A DNA stretch of 64,000 nt from Nannochloropsis oceanica (GCA_004519485.1 CP038130.1:434001-498000), one strand, 5' to 3'; shown: positions 42,865-54,286, counted from the stretch's first letter. Numbers and translations are program-made. Notes: a model not told the origin generated them from the sequence alone.

Positions 42865-43761
42865 TCAAGACAGAATGCACCCAGCCTGATATTTGGCCGC
42901 CTTCTCCACCTGCTCCAACCCACTCTTGGCCGCGGCATGAGAGTGCTGCACGTTTTGCTCGATCACGTCGATGTCCTCCTGCTGCCTCGACACCAGCTGC
43001 CCCAAATCCCTAAAGATCTCATTGACCTTGACCACCGACTGATTGATCAACACAATCTCCGCCTCTCGTTCCTGCAACAATCTCTCGTCCAGATCCTCTG
43101 GCATCAGCATCTGCTGCTGCTGCTGCTGCTGAAGCATCTGCATCCTCTGACCCCCTCCGCCTCTCGCCTCTCCTCCTATTCTCCCATTTTCTGACCCCCC
43201 GTCAAACAATGCCTCCGCCCGTCGTCCCACCAAGTCCAACTCCCGTATTCTTGCCGCGGTTCCCCTTCCAAAATTCTCAAATCGTAATTTTAATCTCTGG
43301 GCGTCCTTACTCATCTTCTGTATCTCCGCCTTCGTCCTATCCTTCTCCCCCTTGGTCGGCAACCCCTCCACGGCTCGTATCTGGGTACTGATCTGTTGCT
43401 CTACCCTCGCACCAACTTCCTTGACGACGCACTCTTGCGCAAGAAGCTGGCTGCGGAGCTCAGCGTCGTCGCGAGGCCCTCCCAATACACGTGCCAGCTT
43501 CTCGTACAGCTGCACTTGCTGCTGATATGCAAGCAAGGCCTCCCGCAACGGTGGACTTGGGCTGCTACCACCGTTGCTTCTGCTGCTGCCGTCGTGCGTG
43601 CTGCTGCTGCTGCTGCTCCTCCCCGAACCCGCATGCATCACAGAGGTAGTAGAGGAGATGGGGACCCGGTTGCAGTATTGCCTGCGCCCCTGACCATTGT
43701 TGCTGCTCCCGAATCTGTTCTCATTGCTATGCTGGTGGCCAGCCACATCTTGGAAGGACAT
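42865..43761 (-). CDS. Qa-SNARE (syntaxin) ending in a CaaX box instead of a membrane helix
   Basis: Single exon, 298 residues. The N-terminal part is Ser-rich, then an Habc-like helical region (REALLAYQQQVQLYEKLARV, KAEIQKMSKDAQRLKLRFEN). The Qa SNARE motif spans about 222-290: LQEREAEIVLINQSVVKVNE, IFRDLGQLVSRQQEDIDVIE (zero-layer Gln included) and NVQHSHAAAKSGLEQVEKAA then KYQ. The endosomal Pep12/syntaxin-7/SYP2 group is the nearest pattern. Where a transmembrane anchor should follow, the protein stops with AGCILS; Cys-Ile-Leu-Ser is a good farnesylation-type CaaX box. The stop is at 42865 and no GT-AG path to a hydrophobic exon was seen downstream. Confidence 0.87.
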   Translation of the reverse strand: MSFQDVAGHQHSNENRFGSSNNGQGRRQYCNRVPISSTTSVMHAGSGRSSSSSSTHDGSSRSNGGSSPSPPLREALLAYQQQVQLYEKLARVLGGPRDDAELRSQLLAQECVVKEVGARVEQQISTQIRAVEGLPTKGEKDRTKAEIQKMSKDAQRLKLRFENFGRGTAARIRELDLVGRRAEALFDGGSENGRIGGEARGGGGQRMQMLQQQQQQQMLMPEDLDERLLQEREAEIVLINQSVVKVNEIFRDLGQLVSRQQEDIDVIEQNVQHSHAAAKSGLEQVEKAAKYQAGCILS

Positions 43762-44504
43762 TGGGTAGGAGGGTGGCGAGGCTTATTTGCTAATGCTCCG
43801 AGTGCTGTTGCCTTCGGAGCAAGGCTGCGATATTATGGTGTGATGACACCGCGACCAGGAAAGGTTAAATTACCTGTGCTTGTATGCAAAGAAGAAGAGA
43901 TGATGAGTTGCGGTAGGAAAAAGGACGGAGGAAGAGGCATGAGAAAGGGCACGGAGGACGGGGTGCCGGCGCATTCATATTATTTTTATCGCGGATGTGC
44001 TTGTGCGAGAAATTCACGCAATTCCTCATGTGATGGAAGAGGGGGCAGCTTGAAGGGCAAAATAAGCAATCCAAGCGTTTGTGTGCATTCATTTAGTGTC
44101 TGGAAAGGTACATGAAGGGTCTTCATAGTGGAAATATTTAGTGTATCACCGCCTGAAACTCTCAGTCGAGGTAATGAGTCATGAGCGCAACCAAAAGCAC
44201 CACCAAAAACGCACCCCACCAGTCACGGCTGGATCTTGATCAAGCACTCGAGCCTCTTGTGGCGGCTTCAGGCCACGCTAGGCATAATAATGATCATTTT
44301 TTCATGCTCTCTTCCCGACGATCACAATAACAAGCTTTTAGGTCTCGCCTTGGCCCAGGGCCGTCGCAGCCACCCCGGTATCGTCAGCAACAGCACATAA
44401 ATCCCAGCCAGCCTCCCCTCCCTCCACGGTAGCATACACCACACGACAAGTCGCACACGACAGACAACTGCAGCACTCAAAGCAAACAGAACAAGTCTCT
44501 GAAA
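43762..44504. promoter_or_regulatory. Divergent intergenic region (Qa-SNARE / GGPP synthase)
   Basis: 743 bases between divergent starts. No discrete promoter element could be assigned. Confidence 0.4.
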
Positions 44505-45887
44505 ATGGTGGGCTTCACGACGTCCACTTGCTTGGTGCTCTCACTCGCCGCCTTGAGCAGCACTCCCACTGCAGGTAAGTTAGCACGCGTCGAGTCCGAT
44601 GGGTTTATCTAGCCACATCCCCGCCTCCGTTTCTTTCGTCTATCTACCCTCCGACTCCGAGAGTCCGTAAGCGCACATACAGTCTTCTCTGTCAAATCAC
44701 TATGCATTCTCTCTCTTGACTTTGTCTGGCTCGTCATTACAATCACTCCTACCCTTTTAATTTTTCACTCTCATCTCGCCCACCACTCAACCCCATACAC
44801 AGCCTTTCAGCCCCTCTTAAGATCAAGTAACCCCTCCACCTCCTCCTCCCCCGTCTCTTCCTCCTGCTGTAGCAGCTCCAGGCATCATCCCCGAGGCTGG
44901 CTCATGGCCGCCGCCGCAACCACTGCCGACGCCCAAAGCACCAGCAGGACTTCCTCCCCTTCCGCTGCCTCCTCCTCCATCAGCAGTCCACCTACCTTAG
45001 ACCTAAATAAATATTTGACGGAGAAGAAGGGAGCGGTGGAACTTGCGCTTGATTTGTCTTTGCAGGCGACTTGTCCTGAAGTAGCCAAGATAACTGAGTC
45101 CATGCGCTATTCCCTCCTCGCCGGGGGTAAGAGGATACGACCAATCATGTGCCTTGCTGCCTGCGAAATGGCGGGCGGCACTGCCGAAGACGCCATGGCC
45201 GCAGCGGTGGCATTGGAAATGATCCACACGATGTCATTAATTCATGACGATTTGCCGAGCATGGATAATGACTCCCTCCGACGGGGCAAGCCAACAAACC
45301 ATGTTATATACGGAGAGGACGTGGCAATCCTGGCAGGTGACGCCTTGCTGTCCACGGCGTTTGAGCACGTAGCGAAGCACACCCCTGCACACATCCCGGC
45401 CGAGAGGGTGGTGAGCGTCATTGCGCGTCTGGCAGCCTCGGTGGGTGCCACGGGTCTGGCGGGCGGTCAGGTGATGGACCTGGAATGCGAGGGGAAGCAA
45501 GGAGTGGGCCTGCAAGAGCTCACGTGGATTCACACTCACAAAACGGCGGCGTTGCTTAAAGTGAGCGTGGCAGCAGGAGCGATTTTGGGGGGGGCGTCGC
45601 CTGAGGAGGTGGAGGCATGTGAGACGTATGCGCTCGACATTGGGTTGGCGTTTCAGGTGGCTGACGACATTTTGGACGTAACAGCCTCAACTGAGGCGTT
45701 GGGGAAAACTGCGGGGAAGGATTTAAATATGGATAAGACGACTTACCCGAAGTTGTTGGGCTTGGAGGGGAGTAGGGAGGAGGCCCGGCGACTTGTCAAG
45801 GAGGCAAAGGCGGCTTTGGCGCGATTTGGTGGACGGGCGGGACCTTTGCTGGCCATCGCGGATTACATTGTGGAGAGGGAAAATTAA
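44505..45887 (+). CDS. Geranylgeranyl diphosphate synthase, plastid type
   Basis: Exon 1 (44505-44574) encodes a signal peptide ([20 protein letters not shown]). It joins CTGCAG|gtaagt to acacag|CC so that the junction reads TPTAAFQP, a stramenopile plastid ASAFAP-type site. Exon 2 is 44803-45887; total 384 residues. The prenyltransferase signatures are first Asp-rich motif DDLPSMDND near residue 172 (bacterial/plastid-type spacing), [33 protein letters not shown] and second Asp-rich motif DDILD near 311. It condenses IPP with allylic diphosphates to GGPP (C20) for carotenoids, chlorophyll phytyl chains and quinones. Chain length is inferred from overall family resemblance only. Confidence 0.9.
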
Positions 45888-46520
45888 GGGATAAAGGAAC
45901 GAGATGATAAAGGAACGAGAGGGAGGAGTGTTTCTTTGTGGATGGTGCGATTCTATCTCCCGTGTTGTTTTGCTTAATGTGGTATGAGAGAAAGAGGGGG
46001 ATTCTCACGGCGAAGTCGTTAGGGAAATTTAAGTGGCTTGCATGAGAGCGAAAACGAGAGAAAAGGAAGGAGGTGATGGAAAAGAAGTGAAGAAGTGAAG
46101 AAGTTAAGGCGGGGGGGGGCATCACGTGAGAGTCAAGACAGTGAACAATACGAAGATGAATTTGAGAGAGAAAAAGAGGAAGAAGCAGATGATAAAAAAG
46201 AAGTAGAAGAAGAACAAGGAGAGAATGAAGATTGAGATAAATATACACCCCTCATTCGTGTTTTAGTCAATCAATATTTCTTTCTTTAATTCTCTCTTGT
46301 ACTGACGCTTTGTCCGATTGCTCAATGGGCAACGAATGTCCTTCTTTCCCCCCCTTTTTCGCCCTCTGTCTACACCCACAAAAGAAGAAGACGAAGCCAA
46401 GCTGGCTCAGGAAGGTGCGCGTGGGCAATACTACTACCGTATATATCTACGTACACATCAAAACTCTCTCCTCCTTCTCTCTTCCCTTCCCTCTCTGTTT
46501 TCTACCCATGCTTGTGCGGC
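45888..46520. other. Convergent intergenic region, no supported gene
   Basis: 633 bases, purine-rich on the plus strand (AGAAGA-type), between GGPP synthase and QCR7 stops. No gene seen. Confidence 0.5.
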
Positions 46521-47246
46521 CTAGGGATTTAGCAACTTGCGCTCCGTCTCCTCCGCCTCTACCTCCTCCAGGGCGTGGCTGAGGTAAGGCTTGAGGGGCG
46601 TTTGCATCTTTTGCAGGTCCGTGGGTAAGTACTTCTTTTTAAGGGAAATCTCGATGGCGCGCTTAATTCGGCGTTCACGGGAGACTTGTTCTTCGGGAGA
46701 AAGGTGGTGGACTGCCTTGATCACCGCGGGATCTTCTATGAAGAGATCTTGGTAACGCAGGCCTGAGGGGAAGGGGAAGGAGGGGATATGAGGTAGGTGG
46801 GTGAGTTCGTCGGAGAGGAATTCGGTGAAAAGATGTGAGGGAGGAAGGAAAAATCAAAACAGATAACCATAAAAAAAGCTTGCACTACAAGAGAAGAAAA
46901 GCTTGACGTGGCCACAAGCATAGGGCGCACATTGTCAAGGCGTAGAGGATGGCAAATACTGGCAGCCTCCAAGCACGATGATGGGATGGGAGGCAGAGTT
47001 TAGCTCGAATAAGGGCCTGCCCTCAGCAGACACGACAAGACCATTGACACGTGCACGTACATCTCGCAGCAGGAGAAGGGATAGAAAGAGAGAACAACAG
47101 GACTTGACGACAACAAGCCGGTAGAAATGGGGGGAGCCCACGTCTAGCAGGCTTAAGCAAGACGTACCGTAGTTGTTGAGCTCTCCCACCACCATCCTGG
47201 TGTAGGACGTTCGCAGGCTGTCCCAGATCTTGGCCACGACGGACAT
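46521..47246 (-). CDS. UQCRB: Cytochrome bc1 complex subunit 7 (QCR7 / UQCRB)
   Basis: Exons 47168-47246 and 46521-46762 join TACG|gtacgt to cctcag|GC for 106 residues. The sequence MVVGELNNYGLRYQDLFIED, VIKAVHHLSPEEQVSRERRI, KRAIEISLKKKYLPTDLQKM and KPYLSHALEEVEAEETERK follows the UQCRB pattern (GLRYxDL, ALxRLPxxxxxxRxFRxxRA, LPxxxWTxxxxD, YLxPYLxxVxxE). It is a small matrix-side subunit of mitochondrial complex III that contacts cytochrome b; members lack a transmembrane helix, as here. Length is usual for the family. The 405-bp intron holds nothing else recognisable. Confidence 0.9.
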
Positions 47247-47688
47247 GGTAGAGTGCTGCGTATGTAGTGTGGGTTTTGACAGTGCAGCCAGCCATGAGTG
47301 AATGAAAGAAGTGAGGGTAAGAAGGCTTGTCCTGAATTTATGTTTGCGAGTTAGCCAAAGACTTCGCCTATCGTCCAACTTCTTCCAACAGCCCTCTCGT
47401 TCAAAATAGGTAATATAGAGGGATGGGATGGGGACCAATGGTCGCTGTAAGCCTCCAGGGCGCTGGTTTTGCAATGGTTCTTGTCTTTGCTCGGGTGTTG
47501 GATGCACTTCTTGCGGGTCCACCCTCGCTCTTGCCTCGCTTATTGGCAATGCTTTCCCGATTTGAAAACGAACAAAAGAAGAAGGTCGTTCTATGATCAC
47601 CTCTCCCTCGTCATTTGAATTTGATCATTTCTTTTGCATTATTTTTGAACAGATCGTATTTTATGTGTGCTTGTCTGTACACGTAAGT
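47247..47688. other. Short intergenic stretch
   Basis: 442 bases between QCR7 start and the amino acid transporter stop, both minus strand. Nothing recognised. Confidence 0.45.
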
Positions 47689-49822
47689 CTACACGGCGTC
47701 GTCCCCGTCCAACAAGGGCGTCCGAGATGAATTCTCCCCCCCTCCTCCTCCTCCCCCCCCTCCACCACCAAACTGAGATTGTCCTGACCCTCCCCCCCCG
47801 ACCCCACGACGGCGCCGCAACGATTCGAACGGAGGGTAAGGTACCACACCGTTCTCTGTTCCTTCATAACGTCTGCTGCCACTTCTCTCTCCAAACTGCC
47901 TTCCACGCTTCTCCCCATTTCCATGAAAATACTGGTGTTCCGTCCAAACATAATGCACCAACAAGCCCGCCCACAGCACTGCCAAACGCAACCACGCGGC
48001 ACTATTCAAATTTACCCCTAAATATACGTTGAGAACCACTCCCGCCAGCGGTAGATAAGGCACAGCCGGGCAAGCAAAACACACACCATGCGCAGGCGCC
48101 GGGTAATCTCCCGGTCGTACCAAAGGCACCAACGCAGCAATCGGGAGCAATAAAAGGATTGTGTCCATGGCCCAAATTCCCGTGTGTACGTTGTATTTAT
48201 GCAATGCAAACGGCAAAGCACACGCCGGCAGCAGCAACACAAGCCATCTGGTCGTATTTACTCTTGTCGTCGACCGCTGCACTAAGACAGCCGCACAAAC
48301 TGTGCCATACGCCAAAATAACTCCCACATCCAGCAACTCCGCCAGTAATTTCACGTTGAAAAAGGCAGACAAACACATAGGTAATACACCACACAACATC
48401 TGCGCTCTAAACGGCGTTTTAAATCGTGGGTGAATCTCCGCCAGGAAGCCTGGCAAAAGACCATCCCGGGCTATCCCCAACCAGATCCTTGCCTGTGCAA
48501 ACAAACCAATCAAAAGCGTAGTCGCAAGCCCAACAACCCCCCCCAGACTAATCACAGCCGGAACCCACGCTAATCCCAACCCCGCAAAAGCCGACGAAAG
48601 CGGTGCAGCCAGATCAATCATATCGTAAGGCACCATGCCAGTCAAAATTAAACAAACAACACAATAGATACCCACGCACACGCCCAGACTCACTAGGATT
48701 GCACGTGGCAAATCCCGCAAAGGATCCTTGCATTCTTCAGAGGAAGAAGCTATGGTGTCGAAGCCTACATAAGAAAAAAAAACTGTGGAAGAGGTTCGAA
48801 ACACACTCTCGATCCCATGCGGGAAGAAAGGCACCCAATTGGGCGGGTGTACATGGAAGAGCCCTACAGCGCACACAATCAAAATGACACCGACCTTGAT
48901 ACTCGTCAAAATCACATTTAGTACGGCCCCCGTCTCGGTGCCCCTACACAGGACGAGAGTGAGGAGAAGTAGAAGGAGGGGGGCAACAAGACTTAGACTT
49001 ATGATATCCGTAAGTGGCCAAGAAGCCAACCATGAAGGAAGGGGCCCTAAGCCAGCATGCTTGAGAAATTCAACAAGATACAAGGCAAAAGAGCGGGCAA
49101 TCAAAGCAGCAGCCACAGTGTAATCCACCAACAAATTTATACTCACAAGCAGGGCAGGGAGCTCTCCAAACGTGATATGATTGTACAAAAAGACAGTTCC
49201 CGCTTGAGGGTACCGTGAAGCCATCTCCGAATAGCACAACGCGTCGATGGCCGCTATGATACCGCTGAAGATGAAGCTAAACACGACTGCCGGGCCCGCG
49301 CTTGCGGCAGCGACCCCGGTCAGGGAGAAAACGCCAGCGCCAATTGAGCCACCGACGCCCAGCATCGTCAACTGCCAGAAACCGAGTTGGCGCTTTAGGT
49401 GGTGAAATACATGGTGGCCATCTTTGCCGCTGCTTGACTTGAAAGACTCTGTGGGCGACGGGGGCCGTAGGCCTGTTTTGTCGGGGGGAATAGAGGGGGG
49501 GAAGAGGTGGCGTGAGATTGCTGGGGGCCTCGGATGGGGCTGGGGGCATCATTGTACTGGAGCAAAGAAGCAGGTGGCACTGCGCTGGAAAGGACAAGGA
49601 GAGTCGACTTTTATTTTGACACGCACTAGTACAATTCGGTGGCGGTTGGCTTGTGTGCCGCATACAGAGCTTTCACACGCGGGGAGAATAGTGTGGGGCA
49701 AGAGACCACTCTTCACCACAAACAAGCAAACAGTCACCTGGCTCTTCAGCGTCGCACTTCTTGTGGAAGGCCCGGCCTAATAAATGGCTCCAAAAAGATG
49801 CCGACTTGCTGGAGGGTACCAT
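47689..49822 (-). CDS. Cationic amino acid transporter (CAT / SLC7A1-4 type, APC family)
   Basis: Exon 1 (49738-49822) gives MVPSSKSASFWSHLLGRAFH. It joins CCAG|gtgact to cccacag|AG in phase 1 with exon 2 (47689-49448), 614 residues in all. About 14 transmembrane helices. Helix 1 is TMLGVGGSIGAGVFSLTGVA with the unwound GxG substrate site of APC transporters; FFSYVGFDTIASSSEECKDP (helix 6 and loop) and LGGVVGLATTLLIGLFAQAR (helix 8) are CAT hallmarks, and the last four helices form the CAT-specific C-terminal extension. The cytoplasmic tail is Gly/Arg-rich and ends TPLLDGDDAV, with an acidic dileucine-like element. CATs move Arg, Lys and ornithine across plasma or vacuolar membranes; the exact substrate is not set. 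Confidence 0.9.
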
Positions 49823-50516
49823 TTTCCTGTGGTTGTGTTTGCGGTGGGCGTGTTGGTTGGCTACAGATTAATGCGGGTTGACAACGGAGAGGGCTGTAGA
49901 CGTCATGTATCGCGCCCAACTTTTAATTTTGAGACGCACCCAGCACTGTGATGCACTCATCTGCTTTCCTATGATGACTAGGTACACTTCTTATTAATCA
50001 AACCGGGGCGTGTATATGTTCGACAGGAAGGCGCCGGCAAGTCTCCGCCTGCAAGGCAACAGGCAACGGCGGAGGTAGAGAATGGCCCATTAGTCAACAG
50101 CATGAATAAATAATGGACTATAGCACCATCTCTTTTACGGCAGTGGGCAGATGATGATATCTCTTAACAGAAGGAGATAAACGCATATGCTCGCAAGGAC
50201 AGATGCCGTGTTGTACCGTGGTAAAAGCGTATCAACGGTCTGCGTGAGTCATAGATCGACGGCTTGCCCAGCTCCGGTCTGTCAGAAGGTTGGAGCACGT
50301 ACGAATAGCCTAAACCGAGAAGGAAACAAACTATAGCGTAGGGGGTTAGGGGGATGATGGGGGGTCCAAGAGCGATGGAACATGAATATGATGTGCGTGT
50401 GTACGAACTAAGCGCTTCCTTGCTTTTTGCTTTTCGTCAAATTATACATGCACATGCGAACCATGACTTCGCTGCTTTTTATCCGAATCCCCACTATGCC
50501 GATTGCTATAATTTCG
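49823..50516. other. Intergenic, no supported gene
   Basis: 694 bases between the transporter start and the MPP6 stop, both minus strand. Unremarkable composition. Confidence 0.5.
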
Positions 50517-51218
50517 CTATTTGTGATCACCATTTCCCCCTCCTCCTCGCCGCCCATTCTTTTCTGGTTGCTGGTACCTTCCCCTCTTCCCCCCCCCTCC
50601 TCCTCCTCCACCACCTCCTCCACCCACACGGTCACCAGTTCTAATCGGCAACTGTCCATGTTTCTGGTACCGAGATACCATCTCCCGCTCATCGACTTCC
50701 CACTCATCCACGTCGCCTTCCCGCTTTCGCTTCTTTTTGCCCAAACCTAGCAGCTGTGCATTTTGCTCCCACATCCTCGCCACCATGTCGTTAAACCCTC
50801 CGAATGCACGTCGTCCTAGCACTTGCATCTTCGGGTCTGTCTCCTCCGCCTCGAAAACCACAACCCGTCGCTGCTCTTGTTGATGATGTGATATTGACTG
50901 TGGTGAACATTTGTCACTTCCACCACCACTCTCCTTGCCTTGCTGCTGCTGCTGTCCCTCCTGTTCCACCTTCCATTTGGCAGCTCGCGCCGCTTTCGCG
51001 TGCTCCGCCTGCTCCTTGGCCTCTGCGTCCCGTTGCATCCGTTTTTGCATGAATCTCATGCCCATAGTCGACTTGCTTAGATTTTTGCTCCCTGGTGGCG
51101 AGACGAGTGGCGCTGTGGCTGCAGCGGATCCTGCAGTAGGGGACTTGCTGCTGCTGAAGCTTTTGTTTTTGCTACTTACTTTCCCTCCGCCGGGTTTCCG
51201 ACCGCCTGGCTTCCACAT
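50517..51218 (-). CDS. MPHOSPH6: MPP6-like nuclear exosome cofactor
   Basis: Single exon, 233 residues. Two blocks match the MPP6/MPHOSPH6 family: GSKNLSKSTMGMRFMQKRMQ (family L-S-x-x-x-x-x-M-K-F-M-Q-R), and RRAFGGFNDMVARMWEQN (family RxSFxGFNPEVEKLM), which contacts the Rrp40/Rrp6 surface in known structures. Between them lies a Gln/Ser linker. The C-terminus has a KKKRKREGDVDEWE nuclear-localisation-like patch, then a run of 12 Gly and RG-rich tail, fitting an RNA-binding cofactor. MPP6 anchors the helicase Mtr4 to the nuclear exosome for rRNA and ncRNA processing. The protein is longer than the about 160-residue human form because of low-complexity segments. Confidence 0.78.
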   Translation of the reverse strand: MWKPGGRKPGGGKVSSKNKSFSSSKSPTAGSAAATAPLVSPPGSKNLSKSTMGMRFMQKRMQRDAEAKEQAEHAKAARAAKWKVEQEGQQQQQGKESGGGSDKCSPQSISHHQQEQRRVVVFEAEETDPKMQVLGRRAFGGFNDMVARMWEQNAQLLGLGKKKRKREGDVDEWEVDEREMVSRYQKHGQLPIRTGDRVGGGGGGGGGGGGKRGRYQQPEKNGRRGGGGNGDHK

Positions 51219-51878
51219 GGTGATGTGGGGTGGTCTATGATGGTGGTGAGGAATGTGGCGTGAGAGTTGCTAGCGAGTCGATATCAAACGGCTTCGTGGC
51301 CCACTCTTGACTTGGATTCGTGGCCCACTCTTGACTTGGATTCGTGGCCCACTCAAGTAATGCGTAGCGAGAGCATGAACGAGCAGGATGAGGACTTGCG
51401 GTAAAATTAAAGCTGCGGAGCTGGATGGATGTGATAGTGGACAATGTGACTTAATATTCCCTGGCTTTAAGGTTTTCCCTCAGACTTTGAGAAAGCATTT
51501 CTACAAGACTGAACAACAAAAACAAGAAAAAGGTAAAAAGAAAAGACTACCCCGCCATGCAGTCACAATCATGTTTTCCTCGCCGTACTACATAGTATGC
51601 ACCAAGACATATTTTTTCAGGCAAAAATATTTCTCGTGTTTTCTATTGTTTGGGTCCTGGCTAAAGCTCAAATCTTCCTTCCTAAAGGGCGCTGGCATGC
51701 GAGAAGTGCTTGCATGCGATTTTCAAAGTAAATTTTCTTCCAATTTGTAACCATGTGAATCCTCTTTATCATGCACACACGCACACATACACCGCACTAA
51801 TATACACAAGGAGGTGTAAGGGGCAGCTTTACCTAAATTCTCTCACACCTCTGCGCTTCCTCGTACACGCAAATCTAC
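51219..51878. other. Intergenic stretch with a short tandem repeat
   Basis: 660 bases between the MPP6 start and the stop of the sphingomyelinase-like gene. Contains the 24-bp tandem repeat listed next and AT-rich sequence about 51,500-51,780. Confidence 0.5.
51290..51355. repeat. 24-bp tandem repeat, about 2.7 copies
   Basis: The unit TTCGTGGCCCACTCTTGACT plus TGGA is repeated head to tail, with the last copy cut short at GGCCCACTC. It lies 70-140 bases upstream of the MPP6 start, so in its promoter or leader. Confidence 0.88.
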
Positions 51879-53548
51879 TTAAGTCATCGAAGGCTCCAAC
51901 ACAAGATCAAGGACAATCCCGAAATGATCGCTCAACCACGTATTACCCCAAAATGGCAAAGCTAATCGACACCGTCGATTTACCATCCTATGCCCTCCTG
52001 TCCCTAACAACCCTCGATAAAAAATAAAATCGCACCTATGATCACACTCACGCAGAACCCCATGCGTCAAGGGATTCCGACTCGACCACGTTGGTTCCAC
52101 GCAGCCCTTCTCGGCCAACGCGTCCTTTAACCCTGCCCTGCGACACAGTAACTGCACTTCCTCACTGTCAGGAGTCACGTTAAAGTCACCACACACCACA
52201 ACTGATCCTTCCTCCCCAAGTACCTGACAATGCCTCGTCAGCTCCTCCACCTGCCGTTGTCTATAGCCTTGTTCTCCCAAATTTAAATGCGTATTCACAA
52301 CATACAACGGCATGCCGTGAAAGAGCAACCGTGCAGTCAAGTATCCCCTCGGCCTCACAAGGTTCAACCAATCCCCTCTCTGTTCCTGGAAAAAGGTCGT
52401 GGACATCTCGACGGGTACCAGCTCTCTTGTCACTGCGTCTTTCTCATACACGACGGCAAAACGATCTTTCCTCCATAAAATGACAGTAGAGGCCTTGACT
52501 TTTCCCTTCAAGAAACCGATGAGGCAACACTTGCTCATAGACCACGAGACAATTATGTATGCCTTGCACATCAATACTAATGCGAGCAAGAGATGGGTGA
52601 AGTCAGAGTGCTGGATGCTTTTAGCCCGTAGAGGAGAGGAGGGGAACGAGAAAGAGTCCCACATGTCCAAAACGCAATGGAAGCAGAAGGCGAGGAAGGA
52701 GGAGAGGAGGAGGTAGATGAAGAAGAGCAGGACCTTCCCCAGAGGCTCGGGTGCTTGTGTGTCATTAAAGCTACCGTACAAATCAGCAAGTGCTTCACGG
52801 TAATGCCTGAGAACGCATGCGGGGGGAGGGGGGGAGAGCGGAAGATGAGTGAAAAGATGAATAAATGTGATCCGAAGGGTTGTGAGAGAGGGCACGTAGG
52901 TATTACAGCCCTGGGAAATCTATATACGCCCCGTGAACGTTGATGGCTCTCCATAATCAATGACTCGTACCTTTCTACCCCGTCCGAGCAGGCTTCTTGC
53001 AAGCAAATGATATCAGGGCCCATGGCCTTGATTCGCTCAACCTGCAGCTTCAGTCTCTCTGACCCATCCAACGACTCCGTTTTGGGCAGGAGGCTATTAA
53101 ACAAAACTGGCACAGGAGACCCTGCAAATACATTGAAATTCAGGACCTTGAGGTGATACTTGTACTTTTCTTCTCGGTGGTCTTTCCTGTGCCCTGCTGC
53201 CTCCTCATCCTCAAGGTCGTCATGAGGCCTGACCTCGTCCTCGTCGCTGATGCTGCTAGCCACGCTTATGGCACTGCTCATGCTGCTGCTTGTGCTGCTT
53301 GTGCTGCAGGAACTAGGACTTCGCAAGATGCCGAGGTTTGGGAGGGTGCTCAAAAGGGGGGCAGGACCGCACGACACCGGGGAATCCCCGTCATTCGCTG
53401 TGAAGAGGAAGGTCGGCGTGCAAAGACACGGCGAAGAGGCATCACCGCATGTGGATATGCTGGCGGCGACATTCTTTTTGGCGTTTCTGGTAGGTGCAGG
53501 GACGGTGGCGGACATGGGGTGAAAGCTCGGGGTGCTTGCGGCGGGCAT
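51879..53548 (-). CDS. Sphingomyelinase-like EEP phosphodiesterase with membrane helices
   Basis: Exons 52971-53548 and 51879-52806 join GAAAG|gtacga to tctcag|GC in phase 2, 501 residues. The endonuclease/exonuclease/phosphatase (EEP) fold has LKVLNFNVFAG with the metal-binding Asn, DIICLQEAC with the catalytic Glu, YVVNTHLNLGEQGYRQRQVE, VVCGDFNVTPDSEEV and a C-terminal LSDHFGIVLDL (Asp-His pair). Two hydrophobic segments (GKVLLFFIYLLLSSFLAFCF and THLLLALVLMCKAYIIVSW) interrupt the fold after the first third. That placement differs from neutral sphingomyelinase 2, but the family pattern is sphingomyelinase-like rather than AP endonuclease-like. It would hydrolyse a membrane phosphodiester such as sphingomyelin or inositol phosphorylceramide; the lipid is inferred. 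The N-terminus is Ser-rich. Confidence 0.76.
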
Positions 53549-54286
53549 GTTGGACGAGTGGGCGAGGTTCGATCTTCGTGGTGGCGATTGCTCTTGGGTT
53601 TGCACTGGTGCGTTGTTTTCTCAGGCTCTTAGACGCCCATAGTTCGGGCAGCAGCCTGTCAGGAGTGTGTGCAAGATAACGAGCAAAAGATTGAGCTTGA
53701 GTGTGTGGATCGGTCATGAAGGAAGCAGGATTACAAGGCGACTGCAGATGCAGGGCTATGAATATGTACGATTCGTTGTGTTGGGCCAGCACACGACAGG
53801 ACAAATGCAGAACCAGGCTTGCAATGTTGGTTGGGTTAAGAGCAATGGCAAAGCTTGTGTGCGCCAAGGATAAAACTGAATAATAACTGCGTTGTGTTGG
53901 ACACAGATTTGAGTGTATCACTCGTGATAGAAGCAAATATGGGGGAACACATTTTCAACCGAAATAACTCTCTCGCGGCTCAGCTGGCTGGCCGTTGATA
54001 ACAAAAGCAACTTGTATCGTGCGCGAAAGCCTCCTCTGACTGCCAGTAAACCCGACACGATACACTGCCCACAGGCCCTTCGTCGTTGCAAAATCAGAGC
54101 TCGGAATTCCCGGTCTAATTCACAGCCTAACCCTGCGTTTCCCAGGAGATAAAAACTCGACATAAGTACCGCAACCACAAGTACCCCTGCATCCCCACCT
54201 CGACGGAAGCATCATCATCGCTAGCCTCCCGTGCGCAGACCAGTCACGCCCCGAGTGTCCCTGCATCCGCCCAGCTCAACGCAACC
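53549..54286. promoter_or_regulatory. Divergent intergenic region (EEP enzyme / DUF1295 protein)
   Basis: 738 bases between divergent starts, presumed to carry both promoters. Nothing specific seen. Confidence 0.4.

Noticed and set aside
48785-48830. tRNA-like B-box (GGTTCGAAA)
   Set aside because: Lies inside the amino acid transporter coding exon and has no matching A-box or acceptor stem.
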